From assembly GCA_965198415.1 (NCBI GenBank), contig CBDAPN010000028.1, positions 372,001 through 436,000 on the forward strand: a stretch of 64,000 nucleotides of DNA, given 5' to 3'. The notes under the pieces were generated by a model, which did not search any database, was not told the origin of the DNA, and worked only from the letters and a program-made list of their open reading frames with translations. Below, piece after piece: positions 25,473 through 35,696 of the stretch. The position numbers and the translations under genes were made by a program. The stretch comes from Endozoicomonas sp965198415. GTDB lineage: Bacteria; Pseudomonadota; Gammaproteobacteria; Pseudomonadales; Endozoicomonadaceae. Position 1 is the first letter of the stretch, and every line of letters begins with the position of its first letter.

Positions 25473-27080
25473 ATGGTCGCACTCACCACCAACATTACCA
25501 TCGACAGCCCACAATATAATGACAACCGTCGTCATATGCAGTTATTAGTGGATGCGCTGCGCCAAAAGGCTGAACGCCTGCGTGCGGGGGGGCCGGAAAC
25601 GTCCCGGCAAAAACACATCAGCAAGGGCAAACTGTTACCTCGGGAACGCATTGCCATGCTGCTCGATGCCGACACGTTTTGGCTTGAAATCGGGCTCTTT
25701 GCTGCTGAGAACGTTTACCACGAAGAGGTGCCTTGTGCCGGTGTTGTTGCTGGTATTGGTCAGGTATCCGGTTTGGAATGCATGATTGTCGCCAATGACG
25801 CCACCGTCAAAGGCGGTAGCTATTTTCCACTGACGGTAAAAAAGCATTTACGGGCACAAGCCATTGCTGAACAAAATCGCTTGCCTTGTATCTATCTGGT
25901 GGATTCTGGCGGCGCCAATTTGCCTAGGCAAGATGAAGTCTTTCCGGATCGGGAGCATTTTGGCCGTATCTTTTTTAATCAGGCCAATATGTCAGCCAAA
26001 GGCATTGTGCAGATTGCTGCTGTGATGGGTTCTTGTACGGCAGGTGGCGCTTATGTTCCGGCCATGTCCGATGAAAGCATTATTGTGCGTCAGCAAGGTA
26101 CGATTTTTCTGGCTGGGCCCCCTTTGGTAAAAGCCGCCACCGGCGAAGAAGTCAGTGCAGAGGCTCTTGGCGGTGCTGAAGTTCATTGTCGTAAGTCGGG
26201 TGTCGCTGATCACTACGCCCATGATGATGCCCATGCAATCCAGTTGATTCGCCGCTCTATATCAAGGCTCAACCCTGCCCCAAAAAGCTCGTGCGATAAG
26301 CAAAGCAGTGTTGAGCCACTTTATAGCCCCGATGAACTCTATGGTGTTGTACCAGCAGACCTAAGGCAGCCTTATGACGTGCGCGAAGTGATAGCCCGAA
26401 TTGTGGATGGTTCTGATTTTGATGAGTTTAAAGCACTGTATGGTGAAACGTTAGTTTGCGGCTTTGCCCGTATTCACGGTTATCCGGTGGGCATTCTTGC
26501 TAATAATGGCATTTTGTTTTCTGAGTCCGCACAAAAAGGGGCGCACTTTATTGAGCTATGTTGCCAACGTCGTATGCCTTTGGTGTTTTTGCAAAACACC
26601 ACCGGTTATATGGTCGGTTCGCAAGCGGAGTCCGGTGGTATTGCCCGCCATGGCGCTAAAATGGTGAACGCTGTTGCCTGTGCCAAAGTGCCGAAATTCA
26701 CCGTGCTCATTGGTGGCAGTTTTGGCGCGGGTAATTACGGGATGTGTGGCCGTGCTTATGACCCCCGATTTCTTTGGAGTTGGCCTAATGCCCGCATTTC
26801 GGTGATGGGTTCAGAGCAGGCCGCCAATGTTCTGGTTCAGGTTAAGCGCGATGCCATGGCAAAACAGGGGCAGGCTTTAAGTGAAGACCAAGCACAAGCC
26901 ATTCGCCAGCCCATTCTCGATAACTACGAATCCCAGGGCAGCCCTTACTACGCCAGCGCACGACTGTGGGATGATGGCATTATTGACCCAGCGGATACAC
27001 GCCAGGTCTTGGGTGCTGGCCTCAGTGTGGCAATGAATGCCCCCATTGAAGAGACGCGCTTTGGTATCTTCAGAATGTAA
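25473..27080 (+). CDS. liuB: Methylcrotonyl-CoA carboxylase, beta (carboxyltransferase) subunit
   Basis: A 535-residue carboxyltransferase of the AccD5/MCCB/PCCB type. It transfers carboxyl from biotin to 3-methylcrotonyl-CoA, giving 3-methylglutaconyl-CoA. Typical segments are KGKLLPRERIAMLLD, a first crotonase-like half with DSGGANLPRQDEVFPD and GSCTAGGAYVPAMSDE, and a second half with FLQNTTGYMVG and GGSFGAGNYGMCGRAYDPRF. The FLQNTTGYMVG and NYGMCGRAY stretches favour methylcrotonyl over propionyl specificity. AAGGAG precedes the ATG, 12 bases after liuA. It works with the biotin subunit encoded by liuD two genes downstream. Confidence 0.95.
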   Translation: MVALTTNITIDSPQYNDNRRHMQLLVDALRQKAERLRAGGPETSRQKHISKGKLLPRERIAMLLDADTFWLEIGLFAAENVYHEEVPCAGVVAGIGQVSGLECMIVANDATVKGGSYFPLTVKKHLRAQAIAEQNRLPCIYLVDSGGANLPRQDEVFPDREHFGRIFFNQANMSAKGIVQIAAVMGSCTAGGAYVPAMSDESIIVRQQGTIFLAGPPLVKAATGEEVSAEALGGAEVHCRKSGVADHYAHDDAHAIQLIRRSISRLNPAPKSSCDKQSSVEPLYSPDELYGVVPADLRQPYDVREVIARIVDGSDFDEFKALYGETLVCGFARIHGYPVGILANNGILFSESAQKGAHFIELCCQRRMPLVFLQNTTGYMVGSQAESGGIARHGAKMVNAVACAKVPKFTVLIGGSFGAGNYGMCGRAYDPRFLWSWPNARISVMGSEQAANVLVQVKRDAMAKQGQALSEDQAQAIRQPILDNYESQGSPYYASARLWDDGIIDPADTRQVLGAGLSVAMNAPIEETRFGIFRM

Positions 27081-27112
27081 AACCTATCTACATACAGCCA
27101 CGGTCTTTTACT

Positions 27113-27934
27113 ATGAACGATAAACATCTGACCCTGGAAATAAAGCCTGTTCAGGGCCGGTCGGGTAACATTGCCACCATTTGTCTGAATCGACCAAAAA
27201 CCGGTAATGCCTTGAGCGAAGCACTGATTGTACAAATGCATGAGGCTTTGGATCAGCTAGAGCAAAACGCCGTTCGCCTGCTTATTCTCAAGGCCAGTGG
27301 TAAACATTTCTGCACCGGGGCAGACCTGAACTGGATGCAACAGGCCCAAACCCTTAGCAAAGACGATAATTATCAAGACGCAAAACAGCTGGCGCTGCTG
27401 ATTCAGCGTTTGGATAAGTTTTCCGCCCCCACGCTGGCGGTTATTCAAGGTGCGGCCTTTGGCGGAGCTTTAGGGTTGATTACAGCTTGTGATATTGCCA
27501 TTGCCAGTGAGTGTGCTCGTTTTTGTCTTAGCGAGGTAAAACTTGGGTTGATTCCGGCGGTGATTGGCCCCTATGTTGTGCGCGCCATGGGTATACGACA
27601 GGCTCGTCGTTATTTTCTCAGTGCTGAAATGATCTCTTCTGAGCAGGCTCTCAAGCTGAACCTGATTCACGAACGCTGCCCTCAACACGCTTTGTCGGCA
27701 AAAGTCACTGCCGTATGTGAGCAGTTACTTTACAACGCCCCGTTAGCGACGGTCCGGGCAAAACACTTGCTTGCTAATATCGAACATTGCCCGATGGGTG
27801 AGCAACTGATTGACTACACCTGCGAGCAAATTGCCACTGTTCGCACTTCACCAGAAGGGCAAGAAGGGATAGCCGCTTTTTTGGCTAAACGACCGCCAAA
27901 CTGGGGTGGGCCGGTGGGAGAAAATAATGATTAA
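27113..27934 (+). CDS. liuC: Methylglutaconyl-CoA hydratase (enoyl-CoA hydratase family)
   Basis: A 273-residue crotonase-fold protein. It shows the oxyanion-hole segment KHFCTGADLNWMQ (residues about 65-75) and GAAFGGALGLITACDIAIAS, then the second active-site stretch FCLSEVKLGLIPAVIGPYV with the usual Glu. The ADLxWM motif is common in LiuC-type 3-methylglutaconyl-CoA hydratases, which convert methylglutaconyl-CoA to HMG-CoA. The position between the two MCC subunit genes supports this role over general beta-oxidation. It overlaps liuD by eight bases, suggesting translational coupling. Confidence 0.9.
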   Translation: MNDKHLTLEIKPVQGRSGNIATICLNRPKTGNALSEALIVQMHEALDQLEQNAVRLLILKASGKHFCTGADLNWMQQAQTLSKDDNYQDAKQLALLIQRLDKFSAPTLAVIQGAAFGGALGLITACDIAIASECARFCLSEVKLGLIPAVIGPYVVRAMGIRQARRYFLSAEMISSEQALKLNLIHERCPQHALSAKVTAVCEQLLYNAPLATVRAKHLLANIEHCPMGEQLIDYTCEQIATVRTSPEGQEGIAAFLAKRPPNWGGPVGENND

Positions 27935-29864
27935 ACGCCTGCTGATTGCCAACCGTGGTGAAATCGCCTGTCGCATCATAAAAACCGCGCATACCATGGG
28001 CATTGAAACCATCGCCATCTACTCAGATGCCGACCATCGGGCATTGCATACCCAAATGGCGACGAAAGCCATCTGTATTGGCCCAAGCCCGGCACTGAAA
28101 AGCTATCTCAATATCGAGAAAATTCTCACCATCGCGCTGCAGGAGCAGGCTGATGCGATTCATCCGGGTTATGGTTTTTTATCCGAAAATGCCCGCTTTG
28201 CCGCGGCATGTGCCGAAAAGGGGCTCGTGTTTGTTGGTCCACCTGCTCATGCCATCAAAGCGATGGGCTGTAAAAGTGAAGCCAAGAAAATCATGGCAGC
28301 AGCGGGTGTTCCTTTGGTTCCTGGTTATCACGAGAACGATCAGAGCGATACTGCGCTCTGCCTTGGCGCCGAAGACATTGGTTACCCGCTGCTGATCAAA
28401 GCCGCTTTTGGTGGTGGCGGTAAAGGTATGCGTATTGTTGAAAGTCGAAAGACGTTTAAACAGCAACTGGCGTCGGCTCGGCGTGAGGCAGAAAGTGCTT
28501 TTGGCAATGGCAAGCTACTGTTGGAACGATACGTGACCAGTGCCCGGCACGTTGAAGTACAGATTTTTTTTGATCAGCAGGGCAACGGCGTCTATCTGTT
28601 TGATCGGGACTGCTCACTTCAGCGTCGACACCAAAAAGTTATCGAAGAAGCGCCTGCCCCGGGTCTGAGTGTAAAGTTAAGAGAAGCCATGGGCAATGCC
28701 GCCGTCACAGCAGGAAAAGCCATTGATTATCAGGGCGCAGGCACCGTCGAGTTTTTGCTGGACGGTGATCAGTTCTACTTTATGGAGATGAATACCCGAC
28801 TGCAGGTGGAGCATCCGGTAACGGAGATGATCACCGGTCTGGATCTGGTGGCGTGGCAATTGCGGGTAGCGGCCGGTGAGCCTCTGCCAAAGTGGCACAA
28901 TTCAATTACTGGCCATGCGATTGAGGTCAGGCTTTACGCTGAAAAATCAACGGAGGATTTTCTACCAGACTCTGGTCGTATTTATAGTTTGCAATGGCCA
29001 GAAGGCGATAACCATTTGCGTATTGATACCGGCATTCGGGCAGGGGATAGCATAACCCCCTGGTATGACCCGATGATGGCAAAAATCATCGCCCACGGTG
29101 TTAGCCGTGATGCGGCCATTGAGAGGTTACAACAGGCTTTGGCGTTTTACCGTCAGGCAGGAATCAGTGACAACCGTGATTTTCTGCTTCACCTGTTACA
29201 AGTGCCGGCGTTTAAAAATGGTCATGTGAGTACTGATTTTATTGAGCAGCACCCTTTTCCACCCCGCTGTGGGGCACAAACTGATCAGCTGGTGGCAGTG
29301 GCGGCGATTTATCAGTTTGAACGTCAGAAATTTTCCAATGCGCCATGCTTGCAGGCTGGAGTTCAGCGCTCTTTTGAAACGCTGATATGTTTATATCTGG
29401 ATAATCATTGCTGGCGGGTCAGGGTAGCACAACACGACAAGTGTTATTTGATTTATCTGCCTGAAAGTACGTTGCAAGTAAGCGCTAATTTACAGCAAAC
29501 CTGCGATGGTATGGCTGGCACTGTGGCTTTTATGGAGGCACCGGCAGTCAGCTGCTGCATCATGGCGTTACCGGGCAAGCTGAAGGTTATTCTGCCAACC
29601 GTCAGTGCTGAAATCAGCCTGCCGGGGTACTCGGTGGAATATTTTGAAAGGGACAGTCATTTGTCGCCACTCAGTGGTGTTATTACCTGCGTTATGGTGA
29701 GTGAAGGCCAGCCGGTTGAGTTGGGTATGCCATTGATGACCCTTGAGGCCATGAAAATGGAGCATACGATTACCGCTAAAAAAGCTGGCGTGGTCGAGAG
29801 TGTGCATTATCAAAGTGGGGATCAGGTGGGTGCGGGCACCACTTTGCTGACGCTTGAAGAATAA
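27927..29864 (+). CDS. liuD: Methylcrotonyl-CoA carboxylase, alpha (biotin carboxylase/BCCP) subunit
   Basis: A 645-residue protein with an N-terminal biotin carboxylase (LLIANRGEIACRI, HPGYGFLSEN, the ATP-grasp glycine loop GGGGKGMRIV, and EMNTRLQVEHPVTE). A middle linking region follows, then a C-terminal biotinyl domain with the biotin lysine Lys610 in LEAMKMEHTI. It carboxylates its own biotin with bicarbonate and ATP and delivers it to the liuB subunit. ATG at 27927 has GGGAG seven bases upstream and fits the universal family start. A GTG at 27906 would add seven residues. Length fits MCC alpha subunits. Confidence 0.95.
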   Translation: MIKRLLIANRGEIACRIIKTAHTMGIETIAIYSDADHRALHTQMATKAICIGPSPALKSYLNIEKILTIALQEQADAIHPGYGFLSENARFAAACAEKGLVFVGPPAHAIKAMGCKSEAKKIMAAAGVPLVPGYHENDQSDTALCLGAEDIGYPLLIKAAFGGGGKGMRIVESRKTFKQQLASARREAESAFGNGKLLLERYVTSARHVEVQIFFDQQGNGVYLFDRDCSLQRRHQKVIEEAPAPGLSVKLREAMGNAAVTAGKAIDYQGAGTVEFLLDGDQFYFMEMNTRLQVEHPVTEMITGLDLVAWQLRVAAGEPLPKWHNSITGHAIEVRLYAEKSTEDFLPDSGRIYSLQWPEGDNHLRIDTGIRAGDSITPWYDPMMAKIIAHGVSRDAAIERLQQALAFYRQAGISDNRDFLLHLLQVPAFKNGHVSTDFIEQHPFPPRCGAQTDQLVAVAAIYQFERQKFSNAPCLQAGVQRSFETLICLYLDNHCWRVRVAQHDKCYLIYLPESTLQVSANLQQTCDGMAGTVAFMEAPAVSCCIMALPGKLKVILPTVSAEISLPGYSVEYFERDSHLSPLSGVITCVMVSEGQPVELGMPLMTLEAMKMEHTITAKKAGVVESVHYQSGDQVGAGTTLLTLEE

Positions 29865-29887
29865 ACTGGCAATGTAAGGAAAACCGG

Positions 29888-30832
29888 ATGCCTGAAAAGT
29901 TCAATAGTCATCAAACAACAACCGATGTCTTTTCCCGAAGGGCTTTTCCCGAGGCGGTGACTCTGGTTGAGGTTGGTGCCCGTGATGGGCTGCAAAATCA
30001 TCCTGAGTCATTGTCGGCAGATATTCGTGCGGAGCTTATTAACCGGCTGGCTCAAACGGGTCTGCAGCGGATTGAAGCCGGTAGTTTTGTGTCCTCTGAG
30101 GCGGTGCCGCAAATGGCGGGCTCTGAACAAGTATTTACGATGCTTAAACGTCAATCAGGCGTCGTTTATAGCGCCCTTACTCCTAACCTTAAAGGCTTTG
30201 GCAGAGCATTGGCCGCTAAGGCGGACGAAGTGGCTGTGTTTGCTTCGGCATCTGAGGGGTTTAGTCAGAAGAATATTAACTGCTCCATTAGTGAAAGCCT
30301 GAAGCGTTTTGAGCCTGTAATGGCGGCAGCGCAACAACATAAAATAAAAGTCAGAGGTTATGTTTCCTGTGTTATGGGTTGCCCTTATGACGGGAAAGTC
30401 GCCCCCTCGCAGGTAGCTGCGGTTGCTAATGAGCTGTGGCAGATGGGCTGTTACGAAATTTCCCTTGGGGACACCATTGGCATCGGTACCCCATTGCAGG
30501 CCAAGCAGGTGCTGGAGCAGGCCGTTAGGCACATTCCCATCAACGCCTTGGCAGCTCACTTTCACAACACTTATGGCCAGGCGTTGGCCAATATTTATGC
30601 GTTACTAGAAGAGGGCATTTCTGTGCTCGACACGGCGATTGCCGGTCTTGGCGGTTGCCCCTACGCCCCACAGGCTTCGGGTAATCTGGCCACAGAAGAT
30701 GCGGTCTATATGCTGCATGGTATGGGCATTAAAACCGGTGTAAACATCGATAAACTGTTAAAGACCGCTACATTTATCAGCAATCAGCTCGGTGTCAGCC
30801 CACGTTCTAGCGTCGCTCTGGCGCTTGGTTAA
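29888..30832 (+). CDS. liuE: Hydroxymethylglutaryl-CoA lyase
   Basis: A 314-residue TIM-barrel enzyme that cleaves HMG-CoA to acetoacetate and acetyl-CoA, the last shared step of leucine degradation. Visible are VEVGARDGLQNHP (catalytic Arg-Asp), EAGSFVSSEAVPQMA, GYVSCVMGCPYDG, the metal-binding HFHNTYGQALAN, and the signature GLGGCPYAPQASGNLATED with the active-site Cys in GGCPYAP. The length of about 300 residues and the lack of a targeting peptide fit bacterial enzymes. It follows liuD by 23 bases. Its product acetoacetate is the substrate of the next gene. Confidence 0.95.
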   Translation: MPEKFNSHQTTTDVFSRRAFPEAVTLVEVGARDGLQNHPESLSADIRAELINRLAQTGLQRIEAGSFVSSEAVPQMAGSEQVFTMLKRQSGVVYSALTPNLKGFGRALAAKADEVAVFASASEGFSQKNINCSISESLKRFEPVMAAAQQHKIKVRGYVSCVMGCPYDGKVAPSQVAAVANELWQMGCYEISLGDTIGIGTPLQAKQVLEQAVRHIPINALAAHFHNTYGQALANIYALLEEGISVLDTAIAGLGGCPYAPQASGNLATEDAVYMLHGMGIKTGVNIDKLLKTATFISNQLGVSPRSSVALALG

Positions 30833-30867
30833 CATCTACAAAAAACGGCTTAAGAGAGAGACCTGCA

Positions 30868-32810
<1,943 letters not shown>

Positions 32811-33323
32811 AGCGCTTTCAGGCAATAACTAACGCTTCTGCTTAACTGTGGTTTTTTTCTAATCAAGCCACATTCAAGTATTGAGCGAAGTCAATTTTCC
32901 CATCTTGGTGACGGATGTTTTTGGGTTTGAACGACAGTATTTTTGACTGTGCATTGTTGATCACATTAATGAAAATTTTTAGCAATACCGTGCATTTCAT
33001 GAGCTAAATCAACAAAAGAGAACAGCTTGAGCGCTAAGCTATGGTGCATATTGTCACTACCTTGGAGAGTATTGTGCCAAACTCCTTGCACATGCTGGAA
33101 TACCTGGAATATGCCGGTATTGATATTAAACCACTGGTGAATGAAACCGCCATTGAGAAAGAGTATTTCCGACAGATTTATCGGGTTGACTCTCGAGATA
33201 AAGTGCTTGGTAAAAAGGAGGGGCGGGTAAGAAAGTCCAGTCATCCACGGTTGTTAAATTAAGTCTTCCAAAGGTCGTTGGCCAGCTTTATTACCGGGGC
33301 TAATCATCATAAAATGTAGCCCC
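32811..33323. other. Intergenic region after the Liu operon
   Basis: About 510 bases without a recognised gene. A 73-codon frame at 33041-33262 (+) and a 92-codon frame on the other strand overlap each other. Neither has a good ribosome site or a recognised family. The + strand product contains IDIKPLVNETAIEKEYFRQI and could be a decayed fragment. Confidence 0.4.
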
Positions 33324-33716
33324 ATGGATGTCTTACTCTGGTTGACCCTGTTATTTATCGTGTGCTTTTACTGGTTTGATACGGCCAAAGCTAAAGAGCT
33401 GGCAGTTACTCACGCCCGCAAGGCCTGTCGTGATATGAACGTACAATTTCTGGATGAGTCTGTGGTTCGCTATCGCAGCGTCATTCGGCGGGGCTTGTCT
33501 GGCCATGCAGTAATAGAGCGGGCATTCAGGTTTGAGTTCACTATTGACGGTTGCAGCCGCGAAGCAGGCTATATACAACTGAGTGGCCACCGCTTGAAAA
33601 TACTCGAACTTGACTACCCTGAAGGTCAGTCATCCTGCCGTGTTTATCTGCATACCTCTGAGGATTCCCATGCCCTACGCCCGAGAGCTGAAAAAAGGCC
33701 AGATCGTTGCCATTGA
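33324..33716 (+). CDS. DUF3301 membrane-anchored protein
   Basis: A 130-residue protein with an N-terminal signal-anchor (VLLWLTLLFIVCFYWFDTAKAK). A small soluble domain follows, with the DUF3301 pattern: ARKACRDMNVQFLDESVV, then RRGLSGHAVIERAFRFEFTIDGCSREAGYI. The family is found in gammaproteobacteria and has no known function. The last 47 bases overlap the efpL start in another frame, so the C-terminal tail (SHALRPRAEKRPDRCH) may be poorly conserved and translation of the two genes coupled. Confidence 0.82.
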   Translation: MDVLLWLTLLFIVCFYWFDTAKAKELAVTHARKACRDMNVQFLDESVVRYRSVIRRGLSGHAVIERAFRFEFTIDGCSREAGYIQLSGHRLKILELDYPEGQSSCRVYLHTSEDSHALRPRAEKRPDRCH

Positions 33717-34236
33717 AGGCCAGTATTTCCAGGTTCGTCAGGTTGAAACCAAAAGCCCGTCGGCCCGTGGCGCCCAGACGCTGTATAAAATTCGTTTTAA
33801 TTCAGTGCCCGGTGGCCAGAAGCTGGACCAAACCTTTACCGGCGATACCCTGTTAAGCGATGTTGATCTACAAAGACGCGCGGTAACACTGCTGTACCGG
33901 GAGGGTGATGAGTGTACCTTTATGGATACGGAAGATTACTCTCAGTATCTCATTAATGCCAGCACCATTGCCGAGCAGTTGCTTTACATCACCGATAATA
34001 TGGAGGGCCTGACCGCTCTGCTGGTGGAGGGGCAACTGCTGGCTATTGACCTGCCCGCCTCAGTTGCTCTTGAGATTGTGGATACATCTCCGGGCATTAA
34101 AGGCGCTTCTGCGGCGGCAAGAACCAAACCCGCCAAGCTCAGTACCGGGCTTGAAGTTCAGGTTCCGGAATACCTCAGCAATGGTGAAATTATTAAAGTA
34201 AACACCGAAACCGCTAAGTTTATGTCCCGCGCTTGA
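33670..34236 (+). CDS. yeiP: Elongation factor P-like protein EfpL (YeiP)
   Basis: A 188-residue protein of the EF-P family that binds ribosomes stalled at proline-rich stretches. It has SPSARGAQTLYKIRFN in the beta3 loop region, where canonical EF-P has a lysine for modification. The C-terminal OB domain has the signature ETAPGIKGASAAARTKPA-like stretch (here DTSPGIKGASAAARTKPA) and STGLEVQVPEYLSNGE. These match YeiP/EfpL of Escherichia coli rather than Efp. ATG at 33670 has GAGG seven bases upstream and gives the normal family start MPYARELKKG. The frame extends to a TTG at 33610, which is unlikely. Confidence 0.93.
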   Translation: MPYARELKKGQIVAIEGQYFQVRQVETKSPSARGAQTLYKIRFNSVPGGQKLDQTFTGDTLLSDVDLQRRAVTLLYREGDECTFMDTEDYSQYLINASTIAEQLLYITDNMEGLTALLVEGQLLAIDLPASVALEIVDTSPGIKGASAAARTKPAKLSTGLEVQVPEYLSNGEIIKVNTETAKFMSRA

Positions 34237-34511
34237 TATCTACTTTTCTTTTTTCTCTCCTTCTTCAAAAAACAGACAGTTTTACTTTTTTTGTAGAACT
34301 GTTTGAAAAATAAGTAATTAATTTTCAAAAAGAGCGGAAATTGTGAAATGGAGTATATATAACTATTTGCAATATAAGACCTTTGTTTCAGTTACTTATT
34401 AAATAAAGTCACTTAATATTCTTTTAAACCTTTGTGAATAGCTCTGTTATCAAACCAACAGGAGGTTAGTTAAAACAGGGAACTAATGAATTAACTCCAG
34501 GGAAGGTGACC

Positions 34512-35024
34512 ATGAATAAATTGACAGCAGTACGACAATTTTTAAAATCGATTACTTTAATCCTGATTTTTGCCTTTACACCCTTTATTTATGCTGAGCA
34601 GCAACTGTTTGGCTTTGTTGATCAAAACGTATTTGATTCCGATCATTCATTCGATGTGAATTCTGACGGTTCTGCATACAATAGTTCCCAACAATTTATA
34701 TTCAAAGAAAATCGTAAAAGTAATGAGGATCGAGTCGGCTCATTTCTCTACCGAGCCATTGATAATCCGGACAAAGTGCGCAATCAGATTGCCGGTTCCG
34801 CCATTCTTTATGGGTTCGATAGTATTGGCCTTGGCGATACGGTCAAAGAGGGTATTGTGTTTATCAAGAAAAATACCCGTTTTAACTTTGGTGAGTGCGG
34901 TAGCATGCGCTTAAAAACGAAAACTATAAACGCCAAAAGTTGTTTGCCCAGCGGAGGAGTGCTTGAATTAAATTCCGATTACAATTTCGACACCATGATG
35001 CTTGAGGTAAAATGGGTGTTCTAA
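34512..35024 (+). CDS. Small secreted protein of unknown function
   Basis: A 170-residue product with a clear Sec signal peptide (LKSITLILIFAFTPFIYA, cleavage before EQQLFGF). The mature part of about 140 residues is polar, with two Cys (GECGSMRL and KSCLPSGG) that could form a disulfide in the periplasm, and alternating hydrophobic residues suggesting beta strands. I recognise no family. ATG at 34512 has AAGG upstream; a GTG two codons earlier is possible. About 275 AT-rich bases precede it and probably carry its own promoter. It ends 61 bases before the DUF416 gene. Confidence 0.72.
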   Translation: MNKLTAVRQFLKSITLILIFAFTPFIYAEQQLFGFVDQNVFDSDHSFDVNSDGSAYNSSQQFIFKENRKSNEDRVGSFLYRAIDNPDKVRNQIAGSAILYGFDSIGLGDTVKEGIVFIKKNTRFNFGECGSMRLKTKTINAKSCLPSGGVLELNSDYNFDTMMLEVKWVF

Positions 35025-35085
35025 CGGCTCGGTGCTGTTAGACTACCGCTAAATACTTTTGATTTTGCCAACTGGTAGCTGTTCA

Positions 35086-35694
35086 TTGAATACCCGCAAA
35101 CTTTTCGCTAACTATCTGCATCAAATCAATGCTCTCTCGCAATGGCAACTGACGGCTCTGGCCACAGCAGTTACCGAGAGGGCCTGGCCCAATTTTGCCC
35201 TGTTCGCTGAGTTAGCCGCATTTGGCGAGCCTGCACGGGTGCGTCACTGCCTAAATATGCTTTGGGACTACACTGCTGCGCTGCAGTCATCGAAAAACTT
35301 TGAGCGCCTTCTGGAGTCTCTTGATGAGAATACTCCGGCTGTTGAGGAGTTTGACATGTTCGGCGTACAACCTGCGCTGGATTTCACCGTCAGCCTGCAC
35401 TGCGCCATTCACTGCGCCATGAAATCTTCCCCTGATGAAACCGCCAGCGCCCTCACTCTGTCGCTGAGCACCGTCGGTAAATTGATAAAATACACGGAAG
35501 CCGAAGAGCTCAGAGGAGTCGAGCTTACCCAGTACATTGAGGGGCACGAGCTGTTTGAGGCGCAGCTGGGTTTTATTGATGAGTTGATTCAGCGTCTTGC
35601 TCGGCAAAAACAGCCGACAAAGGCGTTCATCAAAGAGCTACGGCTATTTGCGGCCAACGACGGTGTCAGCCAATTGGGCATTAGCCTTGATTAG
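35086..35694 (+). CDS. yjaG: DUF416 (YjaG-family) protein
   Basis: A soluble helical protein of about 202 residues matching DUF416/YjaG. Markers are RAWPNFALFAELAAFGEP (family RxxPNYxLFxxxxxFG), LNMLWDY, DMFGVQPALDFTVSL and the Leu/Ile-rich C-terminal helices. The family has no known function. There is no ATG near the expected start. The TTG at 35086 (LNTRKLF) fits the length of the Escherichia coli protein, and the frame is open to a TTG at 35059. Neither has a good ribosome site, so the start is uncertain by nine codons. The gene ends two bases before the stop of the convergent 831-residue protein gene. Confidence 0.85.
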   Translation: MNTRKLFANYLHQINALSQWQLTALATAVTERAWPNFALFAELAAFGEPARVRHCLNMLWDYTAALQSSKNFERLLESLDENTPAVEEFDMFGVQPALDFTVSLHCAIHCAMKSSPDETASALTLSLSTVGKLIKYTEAEELRGVELTQYIEGHELFEAQLGFIDELIQRLARQKQPTKAFIKELRLFAANDGVSQLGISLD

Positions 35695-35696
35695 AT

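Noticed and set aside
32966..33244. A 92-codon minus-strand frame between aacS and the DUF3301 gene
   Set aside because: It overlaps another weak frame on the + strand, has no ribosome site and no family.
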